DNA of 64,000 bases, taken from the NCBI RefSeq assembly GCF_028416635.1, contig NZ_CP114013.1:186001-250000 (forward strand), read 5' to 3'. This stretch comes from Baekduia alba. GTDB lineage: Bacteria > Actinomycetota > Thermoleophilia > Solirubrobacterales > Solirubrobacteraceae. Below the pieces are notes generated by a model. The model worked only from the letters and a program-made list of their open reading frames with translations. It was not told the origin of the DNA and made no database searches. Below, in pieces: positions 1 through 8,728 of this stretch. The position numbers were made by a program, and so were the translations under genes. Every line of letters starts with the position of its first letter. Position 1 is the first letter of the stretch.

Positions 1-1
1 G

Positions 2-1030
2 CCGGCCCGCGGCGCCGAGCTCGCCGTGGCGGACATCAACGCCCGCGGCGGCGTCCTCGGCCACCAGCTGAAGCTGCAATACGGCGACACGAAGTCCGAC
101 CGAGCGCTCGGCACCACCGTGGCCCTCGACCTGCTGTCGCAGGGGGCGAAGGCGATGGTCGTCACGTGCGACTTCGACCTGGGCAGCCCCGCGGCCATCA
201 CGGCCACCGGCAAGAACGTCGTCGCGGTCTCGCCCTGCGCGGGCGCCTCGTCGTTCGACGTGCCGACGCTCGGGCCGCTCGCCTACTCGATGGGCACCAA
301 GGCTGGGGCCGGCGCCACGAACGTCGCGCACTTCGCCTATGACAAGGGCTACCGCAAGGCGTTCCTCTGGCTCGACTCGAGCATCACGCAGACGAAGGAG
401 ACCTGCTCCGCGTTCAACTCGGTGTTCGGCGCCCTGCCCGGCGCCAAGGTCGTCGGGAGCGACACGATCCAGCAGAAGGACACGTCGTTCGCCGGCCAGA
501 TCGCCAAGCTCCGCAAGTCGGGCGCCGACGTGCTCGAGCTGTGCAGCTACAACCCGGGCGCCGCCACCGCGCTGCGTCAGCTGCGCGCCGCGGGCGTCGA
601 CATCCCGGTGACGTCGCACCTCGCCATGGACGGCAGCTACTGGCTGAAGGGCGTCCCGAACCTGAAGGACTTCTACTACGACGCGTTCGGCTCGCTGTAC
701 GGCGACGACCCGCGCGCGGACGTCAACAAGTTCTTCGCGCGCTACAAGGCCAAGTTCGGCGAGCCCGCCGTCACGTCCTACGCGCTCACCGGCTACGCGA
801 CGATCCAGGAGCTCGCCAAGGCGATCGCGACCGCGAAGACCACCAACGGCGCCGCGCTGGCCAAGGCGGTCGACGGCCTGGGGTCCTACGAGACGATCGC
901 CGGCCCCTCGGGCTACAGCGCGAAGCAGCACATCGTCTCCGACCGTCCGGCGGTCATCATGAGCGTCCACGGCGGTCAGGTCAGCCCGGCCGCCACCTAC
1001 GCCGGCGGGCGTAAGACCGAGGTTCGCTGA
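2..1030 (+). CDS. Branched-chain amino acid-type ABC transporter substrate-binding protein (5' partial)
   Basis: The gene runs in from the left edge, so the signal peptide and first domain start are missing; 342 codons are visible. It is a type I periplasmic binding protein of the LivJ/LivK (HAAT) family: the first visible residues carry the family motif ADINARGGVLG, and the two-lobe alternation and late ALTGYATIQELAKAI helix are typical. It would capture a ligand outside the membrane and deliver it to the LivHM permease. The stop lies 5 bases before the next gene (livG), so it heads the five-gene importer operon. The actual ligand cannot be read from the sequence; the downstream serine/glycine enzymes make a small amino acid plausible. 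Confidence 0.9.
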   Translation, partial: PARGAELAVADINARGGVLGHQLKLQYGDTKSDRALGTTVALDLLSQGAKAMVVTCDFDLGSPAAITATGKNVVAVSPCAGASSFDVPTLGPLAYSMGTKAGAGATNVAHFAYDKGYRKAFLWLDSSITQTKETCSAFNSVFGALPGAKVVGSDTIQQKDTSFAGQIAKLRKSGADVLELCSYNPGAATALRQLRAAGVDIPVTSHLAMDGSYWLKGVPNLKDFYYDAFGSLYGDDPRADVNKFFARYKAKFGEPAVTSYALTGYATIQELAKAIATAKTTNGAALAKAVDGLGSYETIAGPSGYSAKQHIVSDRPAVIMSVHGGQVSPAATYAGGRKTEVR

Positions 1031-1035
1031 CGCGG

Positions 1036-1764
1036 ATGCCGCCGCTGCTCTGCACGAGCCATGTCACCGTGCGGTTCGCCGGTCTCTGCGCGCTGGACGA
1101 CGTCGGGCTCGAGCTGGGCCACGGCGAGATCCTCGGGCTGATCGGTCCGAACGGGGCCGGGAAGACGACGCTGCTCAACGTGCTGTCGGGCTTTCAGCGC
1201 CCGACCGCGGGCGAGGTCGAGCTCGACGGCCGGCGGATCACCAGGTGGGATCCGCCGCGCCGGGCCCGGGCGGGCATCAGCCGGACGTTCCAGGACGTCC
1301 GGCTGTTCCCGGACATGACCACGCGTGAGAACTGCGAGGTCGCGCTGGTCGCCTGCGGCGGTTCACGGGCGGGCGCGCGCGCCCGCGCGCGCGAGGCGCT
1401 CGACCAGCTCGAGCTGGAGGACGCCGCCGACGTCCCGGCGCGCGACCTCCCGTACGGCCTGCAGCGGCGGGCCGGCCTGGCGCGAGCGCTGTGCGCCCGG
1501 CCGCGCGTGCTTCTGCTCGACGAGCCGGCGGCGGGGCTGAACGACGACGAGAGCGCCGCGATGGGGCAGACCGTCCGGCAGATCCACGCGGAGCTCGACT
1601 GCGGCGTCGTCGTGATCGAGCACGACGTCCGGATGATCCTCGACCTGTGCCATCGCGTACACGTCCTCGACCACGGCGTGACGCTCCGCGTGGGCACCCC
1701 GGACGAGATCCGGACGGACCCCGCGGTCGTGTCCGCCTATCTCGGTGCCGAGGCGATCGCATGA
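1036..1764 (+). CDS. livG: HAAT ABC transporter ATP-binding protein LivG
   Basis: ATPase subunit of a branched-chain-amino-acid-type importer, 242 residues (slightly short for LivG, about 255). Walker A GPNGAGKTT is at residues 37-45, the LivG-type signature LPYGLQRRAGLARAL at about 138-152 and Walker B RVLLLDEPAAGL at about 157-168, followed by the H-loop region VVVIEHDVRMIL. The ATG start is 5 bases after the binding-protein stop. Its TGA overlaps the ATG of livF (ATGA), implying translational coupling. It energises the LivHM pore on the cytoplasmic face together with LivF. Confidence 0.93.
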   Translation: MPPLLCTSHVTVRFAGLCALDDVGLELGHGEILGLIGPNGAGKTTLLNVLSGFQRPTAGEVELDGRRITRWDPPRRARAGISRTFQDVRLFPDMTTRENCEVALVACGGSRAGARARAREALDQLELEDAADVPARDLPYGLQRRAGLARALCARPRVLLLDEPAAGLNDDESAAMGQTVRQIHAELDCGVVVIEHDVRMILDLCHRVHVLDHGVTLRVGTPDEIRTDPAVVSAYLGAEAIA

Positions 1765-2474
1765 CGCTCCTGGAGATCTCCGACCTGCACGTCTCCTACG
1801 GCCCGATCGACGCCGTGAAGGGCGTCTCGCTCACCGTCGAACGGGGCGACGTGGTCGCCATCCTCGGGCCGAACGGGGCCGGCAAGTCGAGCATCCTGCA
1901 GGCGATCCAAGGTCTCGTGCGCACGCGGAGCGGATCGGTCCGCTGGCGCGACGAGGACATCACCGGCTGGGCGCCCGAGCGCCGGGCGCGCGCCGGCATC
2001 GCGTTCGTGCCGGAGTCGCGCGGGGTGTTCGGAAGCCTGTCGATCGGCGAGAACCTCAACCTCGCCGGCTGCGCGCTGGCCAAGGGCGTCGACGCCTCCG
2101 AGCAGGTGGCGCTGGCGCTCCGCCACTTCCCCGCGCTGGCGGATCGCCTCTCGGAGCGCGCCGCGGTGCTGTCCGGGGGCGAGCGCCAGCAGCTGGCCAT
2201 CGGCCGGGCGCTGGTCGCCGCGCCCGAGCTGCTGATCCTCGACGAGCCCTCGCTCGGGCTGGCGCCGGTGGTGCTCGACGGGCTCTTCGCCAGCCTCGCC
2301 GCGCTGCGCGAGGAGGGCCGGACGATCCTGCTCGTCGAGCAGAACGCCTCACGCGCGGTCCGGCTCGCCGACCATGTCTTCTCGCTGCGGGCGGGGACGA
2401 TCGAGCGAGTCGACGAGCCCGAGCAGCTGCTGCGCGACGCGGCGTTCCGCGCCAAGCACCTGGGGATGGGGTGA
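1761..2474 (+). CDS. livF: HAAT ABC transporter ATP-binding protein LivF
   Basis: Second ATPase subunit of the importer, 237 residues, the usual LivF length. Walker A GPNGAGKSS is at residues 37-45, the signature is LSGGERQQLAIGRAL and Walker B LLILDEPSLGLAP. The start ATG at 1761 is chosen because it overlaps the livG stop by four bases; the frame is open further upstream only as antisense/alternate-frame noise. Its stop overlaps the GTG start of livH. Partner of LivG in the LivFGHM complex. Confidence 0.93.
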   Translation: MTLLEISDLHVSYGPIDAVKGVSLTVERGDVVAILGPNGAGKSSILQAIQGLVRTRSGSVRWRDEDITGWAPERRARAGIAFVPESRGVFGSLSIGENLNLAGCALAKGVDASEQVALALRHFPALADRLSERAAVLSGGERQQLAIGRALVAAPELLILDEPSLGLAPVVLDGLFASLAALREEGRTILLVEQNASRAVRLADHVFSLRAGTIERVDEPEQLLRDAAFRAKHLGMG

Positions 2475-3352
2475 GCACGATGGCCCAGAACCTCGTCAAC
2501 GCCCTCAGCCTCGGCAGCCTGTACGCCTTGATCGCCCTCGGCATCGCCCTGCTCTTCAGCATCATGGGGTTGATCAACTTCGCCCACGGCGAGCTGATCA
2601 TGATCGGCGGGTACGCGCTGCTGGCCTTCGACGCGCTGCCGCTCGCCCTCGGCGTCGTGCTGGTGATCGTGATCGTCGTCGCCTGCGCGCTGGGCATGGA
2701 GCGCATCGCGTTCCGCTCGGTGCGTCAGGCCAGCGGGGAGACGTTGTTGATGACGTCGTTCGCGCTCAGCCTGTTCATCCAGGGCGCCGCCCTGCTGTTC
2801 GAGGGGGCCGACCCGAAGAGCGTCGACGTGCTCGGCAGCCTCGGCGCCAGCGTGGACGTCGCCGGCCTGTCGGTCGGCAAGCTGGACATCGCGATCATCG
2901 GGGTCACCGCGGCGCTGCTGGCGGGGCTCGCGTGGTTCCTGCGCGCGACGCCGCTCGGCGTCCAGATGCGCGCCGCGGCGGAGGACTTCAAGATGGCGCG
3001 CGCGCTCGGCGTCCGCGCGGATCGCGTCGTCGCCGCCGCCTTCGGCGTGAGCGGCGCGTTCGCGGCGATCGCCGCGGTCTTCCTGGTCGCGCGCACGGGC
3101 ACGCTGACGCCGAGCATGGGCCTGACCCCCGTGCTCAGCGGGTTCGTGGCCATCGTGCTCGGTGGGCTGGGTCGCCTGTGGGCGGCGGCGCTGGGCGCGT
3201 ACGTGCTCGCGCTGCTCACCGTGATGCTCCAGGCGTACCTGCCCAGCGGGGTGGCCCCGTACCGGGACGCCCTGGTGTACCTCGGGATCATCGTGATCCT
3301 CGTCTTCCGGCCGCACGGCATCGCCGGTCGGCCCGGGGCGGTGCGGGTATGA
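2471..3352 (+). CDS. livH: HAAT ABC transporter permease LivH
   Basis: Inner-membrane permease, 293 residues with about eight hydrophobic segments and the family motif GLINFAHGELIMIGGYAL near the N-terminus, plus the cytoplasmic EDFKMARALGV coupling region. GTG 2471 overlaps the livF stop (GTGA); ATG 2480 is an alternative start in the same frame. The stop overlaps the ATG of livM. With LivM it forms the transmembrane channel. Confidence 0.92.
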   Translation: MSTMAQNLVNALSLGSLYALIALGIALLFSIMGLINFAHGELIMIGGYALLAFDALPLALGVVLVIVIVVACALGMERIAFRSVRQASGETLLMTSFALSLFIQGAALLFEGADPKSVDVLGSLGASVDVAGLSVGKLDIAIIGVTAALLAGLAWFLRATPLGVQMRAAAEDFKMARALGVRADRVVAAAFGVSGAFAAIAAVFLVARTGTLTPSMGLTPVLSGFVAIVLGGLGRLWAAALGAYVLALLTVMLQAYLPSGVAPYRDALVYLGIIVILVFRPHGIAGRPGAVRV

Positions 3353-4356
3353 CGAACCGGCTCGCGTTCGCGCTGCAGCGCAGCGCTCCCGCGATCAGCT
3401 GCACGGTGCTGGTGCTGGCCGTCAGCGGCCTGGCCCTGCTCGGCTCGGAGACGACGCAACGGACCGCGACGCAGATGCTCGTGATGGGCGTCATCACCGT
3501 GGGCACCTACATCTTCGTCGGCAACTCGGGGGTGCTCTCCTTCGGCCATGTGGTGTTCGTCGCCGTGGGGGCGTACGCCACCGCGCTGACGACGATCCCG
3601 CCCAACCTCAAGCACGCGCTGCTGCCCGCGCTGCCCGGTTGGATCCTGAAGCTCAACCTCGGCCTGCCCGAGGCGCTGCTCATCTCCGGGCTGCTCGCGC
3701 TCGTGGTGGGCGTGGTCTTCTCGCTCCTGGTCCTGCGCCTCGACGGGATGGCGGCGGGGATCGCCACGCTCGCGCTGCTCATCAGCGTCAACGTGGTGAT
3801 CGGCAACTGGGACGGGGTCACGCGCGGCTCGCAGGGCATGGTCGGGATCCCGGCCGACCTCACGATCGGCTCGGCGCTGCCCTGGCTGATCGGCGCCATC
3901 GTCGTCGCCCTGGCCTACCAGCTGAGCCGATCGGGCTTCCGGCTGCGCGCGTCGCGCGAGGATCCCGTGGCCGCCGCGGCCTTGGGCGTCCGCGTGCGGC
4001 GCGAGCGCTCGCTCGCGCTCGTCATCAGCGCCTTCGTGTGCGGCGTCGGCGGCGGCCTGTACGCCCATTTCCTCGGGGCGCTGAACCCGGGCGACGTCTA
4101 CCTCCAGCTGACGCTCCTGACGTTGTTGATGTTGATCGTCGGCGGGATCCGGAGCCTCAGCGGCGCCGTCATCGGAACGGTCTTCATCTCGGTGCTCGCC
4201 GAGCTGCTGCGCCGCGTCGAGGCCGGGGAGGACCTCGGCCCGATCTCGCTCGGGCCGCACCCGGGCATCCAGCAGGTGATCCTCTCGATGACCCTGCTGC
4301 TGACGTTGCTGGTCCGTCCCGGCGGGATCGCCGGCGGACGGGAGCTGGGCTGGTGA
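3349..4356 (+). CDS. livM: HAAT ABC transporter permease LivM
   Basis: Second membrane subunit, 335 residues, multi-spanning, with the LivM motif GNSGVLSFGHVVFVAVGAYA and the coupling helix region REDPVAAAALGV. It starts at the ATG overlapping the livH stop. The C-terminal RPGGIAGG is a common LivM ending. It completes the importer; the next gene begins 13 bases downstream, so the operon probably continues into the serine/glycine enzymes. Confidence 0.92.
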   Translation: MTNRLAFALQRSAPAISCTVLVLAVSGLALLGSETTQRTATQMLVMGVITVGTYIFVGNSGVLSFGHVVFVAVGAYATALTTIPPNLKHALLPALPGWILKLNLGLPEALLISGLLALVVGVVFSLLVLRLDGMAAGIATLALLISVNVVIGNWDGVTRGSQGMVGIPADLTIGSALPWLIGAIVVALAYQLSRSGFRLRASREDPVAAAALGVRVRRERSLALVISAFVCGVGGGLYAHFLGALNPGDVYLQLTLLTLLMLIVGGIRSLSGAVIGTVFISVLAELLRRVEAGEDLGPISLGPHPGIQQVILSMTLLLTLLVRPGGIAGGRELGW

Positions 4357-4369
4357 CCGAGGGCGCGCC

Positions 4370-4873
4370 TTGGCAGCCGCTGAGGGCGTGAGCCGTCCGC
4401 GCGGGCGCTTCACCGCCTCGGAGATCATCGACGCGATCCAGCGGTGGCATGCGCGGTACGGCGAGCCCCCGTCGATGGCCGACTGGGATCCGTACCGCGC
4501 GCGCCAGATCGGGCAGGAGTGGCGGATCGCGCGCTACCGGGACGGCGACTGGCCGAGCGCGAAGTCCGTGCGCAACCACTTCGGCCGGCTGTCGGACGCG
4601 GTCGCGCAGGCCGGCCTCGTGCCCCGGCGCCAAGGGCAGCGACGGGCGCAGGCCGGACACGCGCTCGACGAGGGCGTGCTCCTGCACCTGGCGCACCTGC
4701 GCGCGCAGCAGGAGGCGCGACCGGCGCCCGAGAGCCTCGCCTTGGCGGTCCGCAAGGTCGCCGCCGCGCGGGCGTCGCGCGAGGGCGACGACCTGCGCGC
4801 CTCGCTCGTCGATCTCGCGGCGGCGGCGCTGGTGTGGGCCAAGGCGACGTCGCCCGCGGACCGGGCGGGCTGA
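4370..4873 (+). CDS. Small conserved protein with RFTASEII...W...YGEPPSMADWDP repeat-like domain, function unknown
   Basis: 167-residue soluble protein. Residues about 8-75 carry a pattern seen in many uncharacterised high-GC actinobacterial proteins: a helix (SEIIDAIQRWHARYGEPPS), a W-D-P segment, then WPSAKSVRNHFGRLSDAVAQAGL, which resembles a small winged-helix or homing-endonuclease-associated DNA-binding unit. The rest is helical and basic. TTG 4370 is chosen because GAGGG lies 6 bases upstream; GTG 4388 is an alternative. It sits between livM (13-base gap) and the serine ammonia-lyase (4-base gap), so it is cotranscribed and could be regulatory. No function is assigned. Confidence 0.75.
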   Translation: MAAAEGVSRPRGRFTASEIIDAIQRWHARYGEPPSMADWDPYRARQIGQEWRIARYRDGDWPSAKSVRNHFGRLSDAVAQAGLVPRRQGQRRAQAGHALDEGVLLHLAHLRAQQEARPAPESLALAVRKVAAARASREGDDLRASLVDLAAAALVWAKATSPADRAG

Positions 4874-4877
4874 GCCC

Positions 4878-6188
4878 GTGCTGGTCAGCGCCTTCGATCT
4901 CTTCCGCGTCGGGGTCGGGCCGTCGAGCAGCCATACGGTCGCGCCGATGCGCGCGGCGGCCGAGGTGGCGTCGCGGCTCGCGAGCGCGGCGGTCGCCCGG
5001 CTCGACGTCGCCGTCTACGGCTCGCTCGCGCTGACGGCGCGCGGGCACGGGACCGATCGTGCCCTCGTCGCCGGCCTCGCCGGACACCTTCCGGAGACCG
5101 TCGAACCCGTGGTCGTCCGCGACGCTCGCGTCGTCGACGGTCGTGTCCAGCTCGGCGACCGGCCGGTCGCCTACGCGCTGGATCTCCGGGCGCGCGGCGG
5201 TCCGCCCGGGCATCCGAACGTGCTGCGCTTCGTCGCGACCGACGCGGCCGGCCACCGAATGCTCGACACGACGTTCCGGTCGATCGGGGGCGGGTTCATC
5301 ACCGAGGACGGCGTGCCCGTGAAGGGGCGCGCCGAGCCGGCGTTGCCCTACGCGACCGCGGCCGAGCTCGTCGCCTACGCCGAGCGCTGCGGAAGCGTCG
5401 CGGCGGTCGCCGCCGCCAACGAGCAGCGCTGGTTCCCCAGGACCGACGTGGAGGCTCGCCTGCTCGCGACCGCCGGGGCGATGGACGACTGCATCGAACG
5501 TGGGCTGCGCGCGGAGGGCGAGCTGGCCGGCGGGCTGCGCGTCCGCCGTCGCGCCGGGCAGCTGCGTCAACAACTCGAGCGCCAGGTCGCCGGGTCCCTC
5601 GCCGGCATGGAGTGGGCCGGCCTTTGGGCGATGGCGGTGAACGAGGAGAACGCGGCCGGCGGCCGCGTCGTCACCGCGCCGACCAACGGCGCGGCGGGCG
5701 TGATCCCCGCGGCGCTGCGCTACGCCACGACGTTCGAGGGCCTGCCGGCATCCGACGCGCCGCGCTTCCTGCTCGTCGCCGCGGCGATCGGGGCCTTGGT
5801 CAAGCGCAACGCGTCGATCTCCGGCGCGGAGGTCGGCTGCCAGGGCGAGGTGGGGTCGGCGGCCGCCATGGCCGCGGCGGGCCTCGCGGAGCTCCTCGGC
5901 GGTACGCCGGCGCAGGTGGCCAACGCCGCCGAGATCGCGCTGGAGCATCACCTCGGGATGACCTGCGACCCGATCGGCGGGCTCGTCCAGGTGCCGTGCA
6001 TCGAACGCAACGCGTTCGGCACGGTCAAGGCGATCACTGCCGCGAAGCTCGCGCTCCGTGGCGACGGCCGGCACGTGGTCTCGCTGGACCAGGCCATCGA
6101 CGCCATGCGCCGCACCGGCGCGGACATGCACGACAACTACAAGGAGACGGCGCGCGGCGGCCTGGCCGTGAGCGTTCCCGTCTGTTGA
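4878..6188 (+). CDS. sdaA: L-serine ammonia-lyase, iron-sulfur-dependent, single-chain
   Basis: Deaminates L-serine to pyruvate and ammonia in the cytosol. The 436-residue chain joins the beta domain (start [22 protein letters not shown]) to the catalytic alpha domain ([23 protein letters not shown]). Three cysteines that would bind the [4Fe-4S] cluster are at residues 321 ([10 protein letters not shown]), 363 (MTCDPIGG) and 374 (VPCIERN), with the 42/11 spacing typical of SdaA. GTG 4878 is the start just ahead of the conserved N-terminus, 4 bases after the previous stop. glyA follows after 11 bases, linking serine and glycine metabolism with the upstream importer. Confidence 0.95.
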   Translation: MLVSAFDLFRVGVGPSSSHTVAPMRAAAEVASRLASAAVARLDVAVYGSLALTARGHGTDRALVAGLAGHLPETVEPVVVRDARVVDGRVQLGDRPVAYALDLRARGGPPGHPNVLRFVATDAAGHRMLDTTFRSIGGGFITEDGVPVKGRAEPALPYATAAELVAYAERCGSVAAVAAANEQRWFPRTDVEARLLATAGAMDDCIERGLRAEGELAGGLRVRRRAGQLRQQLERQVAGSLAGMEWAGLWAMAVNEENAAGGRVVTAPTNGAAGVIPAALRYATTFEGLPASDAPRFLLVAAAIGALVKRNASISGAEVGCQGEVGSAAAMAAAGLAELLGGTPAQVANAAEIALEHHLGMTCDPIGGLVQVPCIERNAFGTVKAITAAKLALRGDGRHVVSLDQAIDAMRRTGADMHDNYKETARGGLAVSVPVC

Positions 6189-6199
6189 GGAGGCAGCCA

Positions 6200-7480
6200 A
6201 TGTCCGAGCCGAGCCCCGACTTCTTCACCCGCCCGCTGGCGGAGGTCGACCCGGAGGTCGCCGACGTCCTGCGCCTGGAGCTCGATCGTCAGCAGCGCAC
6301 GCTGGAGATGATCGCCAGCGAGAACTTCGTGCCCCAAGCGGTCCTGGAATGCCAGGGCAGCGTGTTGACGAACAAGTACGCCGAGGGCTACCCGGGCAAG
6401 CGCTACTACGGCGGCTGCGAGCACATCGACGTCGTCGAGCAGCTCGCGATCGACCGCGCGAAGGCGCTCTTCGGCGCCGAGCACGCCAACGTCCAGCCGC
6501 ACTCCGGCGCGCAGGCCAACGCCGCCGTCTACCACGCGCTGCTCAAGCCCGGCGACACGATCCTCGGCCTCGCGCTGCCGCACGGCGGCCACCTCACGCA
6601 CGGCATGAGGATCAACGTGTCGGGTCGCCTCTACGACATCGCGCCGTACGCGGTCGACCGCGCGACGAGCCTGATCGACATGGACGCCGTCGAGCGCATC
6701 GCCCACGAGCGCAGGCCCAAGCTGATCCTCGCCGGCTGGTCGGCCTACCCGCGGCACCTCGACTTCGCGCGCTTCCGCCAGATCGCCGACGACGTCGGCG
6801 CGCTCCTGATGACCGACATGGCGCACTTCGCGGGCCTCGTCGCCGCGGGCCTGCACCCCAACCCGGTCCCGTACTCCGACGTGGTGACGACGACGATCCA
6901 CAAGACCCTCGGCGGAGCGCGCGGCGGCATGATCCTCGGCAAGGAGGAGCACGCCAAGGCCATCAACTCCGCGGTCTTCCCCGGCCAGCAGGGCGGCCCG
7001 CTCGAGCACGTCGTCGCCGGCAAGGCCGTCGCCCTGAAGATCGCGGCGAGCGAGCGCTTCAAGGAGCGCCAGCAGCGCACGATCGACGGCGCCCGGGCCG
7101 TCGCCGACGCGCTGCTGGACGTCGGGCACGGCATCAAGCTGCTCACCGGCGGCACGGACGTGCACCTCGCGCTCGTCGACCTGCGCGACTCCGCGCTCGA
7201 CGGTCAGCAGGCCGAGGACCGGCTGCACGCCATCGGGATCACCGTCAACCGCAACGCCGTCCCGTTCGACCCGCGCCCGCCGATGGTGACCAGCGGCCTG
7301 CGCGTCGGCACGCCGGCGCTGGCCACGCGCGGCCTGCGGGTCGACGACTTCGCCGAGGTCGGCCAGATCCTCGGGGCCGCGCTGACGCCCGCGTTCGACG
7401 ACCGGCGCGCCGCGCTCGCGGCGCGCGTCGACGCGGTCGCCGCGAAGCATCCGCTCTACGAGCACCTCGCAGCGGGCTAA
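6200..7480 (+). CDS. glyA: Serine hydroxymethyltransferase
   Basis: PLP enzyme interconverting serine and glycine with tetrahydrofolate one-carbon transfer, 426 residues. The N-terminal motif [18 protein letters not shown], the [20 protein letters not shown] block and the PLP lysine at residue 235 in [13 protein letters not shown] are all visible (the usual motif is HKTLRGPRGG, so the residues just after the lysine differ). A strong ribosome-binding site GAGGAGG (6187-6193) precedes ATG 6200. Coupled with sdaA this would let imported serine or glycine feed pyruvate and C1 units. Confidence 0.96.
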   Translation: MSEPSPDFFTRPLAEVDPEVADVLRLELDRQQRTLEMIASENFVPQAVLECQGSVLTNKYAEGYPGKRYYGGCEHIDVVEQLAIDRAKALFGAEHANVQPHSGAQANAAVYHALLKPGDTILGLALPHGGHLTHGMRINVSGRLYDIAPYAVDRATSLIDMDAVERIAHERRPKLILAGWSAYPRHLDFARFRQIADDVGALLMTDMAHFAGLVAAGLHPNPVPYSDVVTTTIHKTLGGARGGMILGKEEHAKAINSAVFPGQQGGPLEHVVAGKAVALKIAASERFKERQQRTIDGARAVADALLDVGHGIKLLTGGTDVHLALVDLRDSALDGQQAEDRLHAIGITVNRNAVPFDPRPPMVTSGLRVGTPALATRGLRVDDFAEVGQILGAALTPAFDDRRAALAARVDAVAAKHPLYEHLAAG

Positions 7481-7494
7481 GCTAGGACGCTCAA

Positions 7495-7514
7495 ATAGTC
7501 GCCCTTCCGACTAT
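7495..7514. promoter_or_regulatory. Perfect inverted repeat ATAGTCG-N6-CGACTAT
   Basis: Seven-base arms separated by six bases, 14 bases after the glyA stop and 41 bases before the acyl-CoA dehydrogenase start. No T-run follows, so an operator for the dehydrogenase promoter is more likely than a terminator. Confidence 0.45.
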
Positions 7515-7555
7515 CGGACAGCCACCGTCCGCATCCCTGCCTTGGAGAGATCCCC

Positions 7556-8728
7556 ATGTCACAGCCGAACCCCGCCCTCGCCGCACCGAACCAGTACGCG
7601 CTCACCGACGAGCAGCGCGAGTTCGCCGCCCTGGCACGGCAGCTCGCCGAGGAGCGGGTCCGGCCGCGCGCCGCGGAGATCGACGCGGAGGCCGCGTTCC
7701 CGCAGGACATCCGGCAGCTGTTCGCCGAGCAGGACCTGCTCGCGCTGCCGTTCGACGAGGCGCACGGCGGGACGGGCACTGGTGCGCTGACGTTGTGCGT
7801 GGTGATCGAGGAGATCTCCAAGGCCTGCGCGACGTGCGGGCTGATGCTCGCGGTGCAGGACCTCGGCACGCTGCCGATCCGGCTGGACGGCTCCCCCACG
7901 CTGCAGGAGCGCGTCCTGCCGCGCTTCGCGTCGGGCGAGTGGCTGGCCGCCTTCGCGCTCAGCGAGCCCGACGCCGGCAGCGACGTCGGCGCGACGCGCA
8001 CGCGCGCGCGGCGCGACGCCGACGGCTGGGTGATCGACGGCACCAAGAACTGGATCACGAACGCCGGCGTGGCCGGCGCCTACGTCGTGTTCGCCATCAC
8101 CGACGCCGACGCGCCGGCGTCCCGCGGCATGACGGCCTTCCTCGTCGAGGCCGACGCGCCCGGGTTCTCGGTGGCCAAGCTGGAGCACAAGATGGGAATG
8201 CGCGGCTCGCCGACGGGCCAGCTGGTCCTCGACGGCGTGCGCGTCGGCGACGACGCGGTGATCGGCGTGGTCGGCGACGGGTTCAAGGTCGCGATGCGCA
8301 CGCTCGATCACTCGCGCCTGGGCATCGCCGCGCAGGCGCTCGGCATCGCGCAGGGCGCGACCGACTACGCCGCCGGCTACGCCCGCGAGCGCACGGCCTT
8401 CGGCAAGCCGATCAACCGCCTGCAGGCGATCGAGTCCAAGCTCGCCGACATGGAGACGCGCACCGCGGCGGCGCGCGAGCTGCTCTACCGCGCGGCCGCG
8501 AAGGCCGACGCGGGCGACAGCGACCTCGGCAAGTACTCCGCCATGGCCAAGCTCTTCTGCTCGGACACGGCGATGGCCGTCGCCGTCGACGCCGTCCAGG
8601 TCCTCGGGGGCTACGGCTACGTCACCGAGTACCCGGTCGAGCGGATGATGCGCGACGCCAAGCTGACGCAGATCTACGAAGGCACCAACGAGATCCAGCG
8701 GGTCGTCGTCGGCCGTAGCCTGCGGTGA
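7556..8728 (+). CDS. Acyl-CoA dehydrogenase
   Basis: FAD flavoenzyme of the acyl-CoA dehydrogenase superfamily, 390 residues, full length. Motifs: FALSEPDAGSDVGATRTRA (FAD/substrate binding), WITNAGVAGAYVV, and the C-terminal YEGTNEIQRVVVGR with the catalytic glutamate region. It transfers electrons from acyl-CoA to ETF. GGAGAG lies 8 bases before ATG 7556. Substrate chain length cannot be told. Its last 107 bases overlap, tail to tail, the open frame of the MFS gene on the other strand. Confidence 0.93.
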   Translation: MSQPNPALAAPNQYALTDEQREFAALARQLAEERVRPRAAEIDAEAAFPQDIRQLFAEQDLLALPFDEAHGGTGTGALTLCVVIEEISKACATCGLMLAVQDLGTLPIRLDGSPTLQERVLPRFASGEWLAAFALSEPDAGSDVGATRTRARRDADGWVIDGTKNWITNAGVAGAYVVFAITDADAPASRGMTAFLVEADAPGFSVAKLEHKMGMRGSPTGQLVLDGVRVGDDAVIGVVGDGFKVAMRTLDHSRLGIAAQALGIAQGATDYAAGYARERTAFGKPINRLQAIESKLADMETRTAAARELLYRAAAKADAGDSDLGKYSAMAKLFCSDTAMAVAVDAVQVLGGYGYVTEYPVERMMRDAKLTQIYEGTNEIQRVVVGRSLR

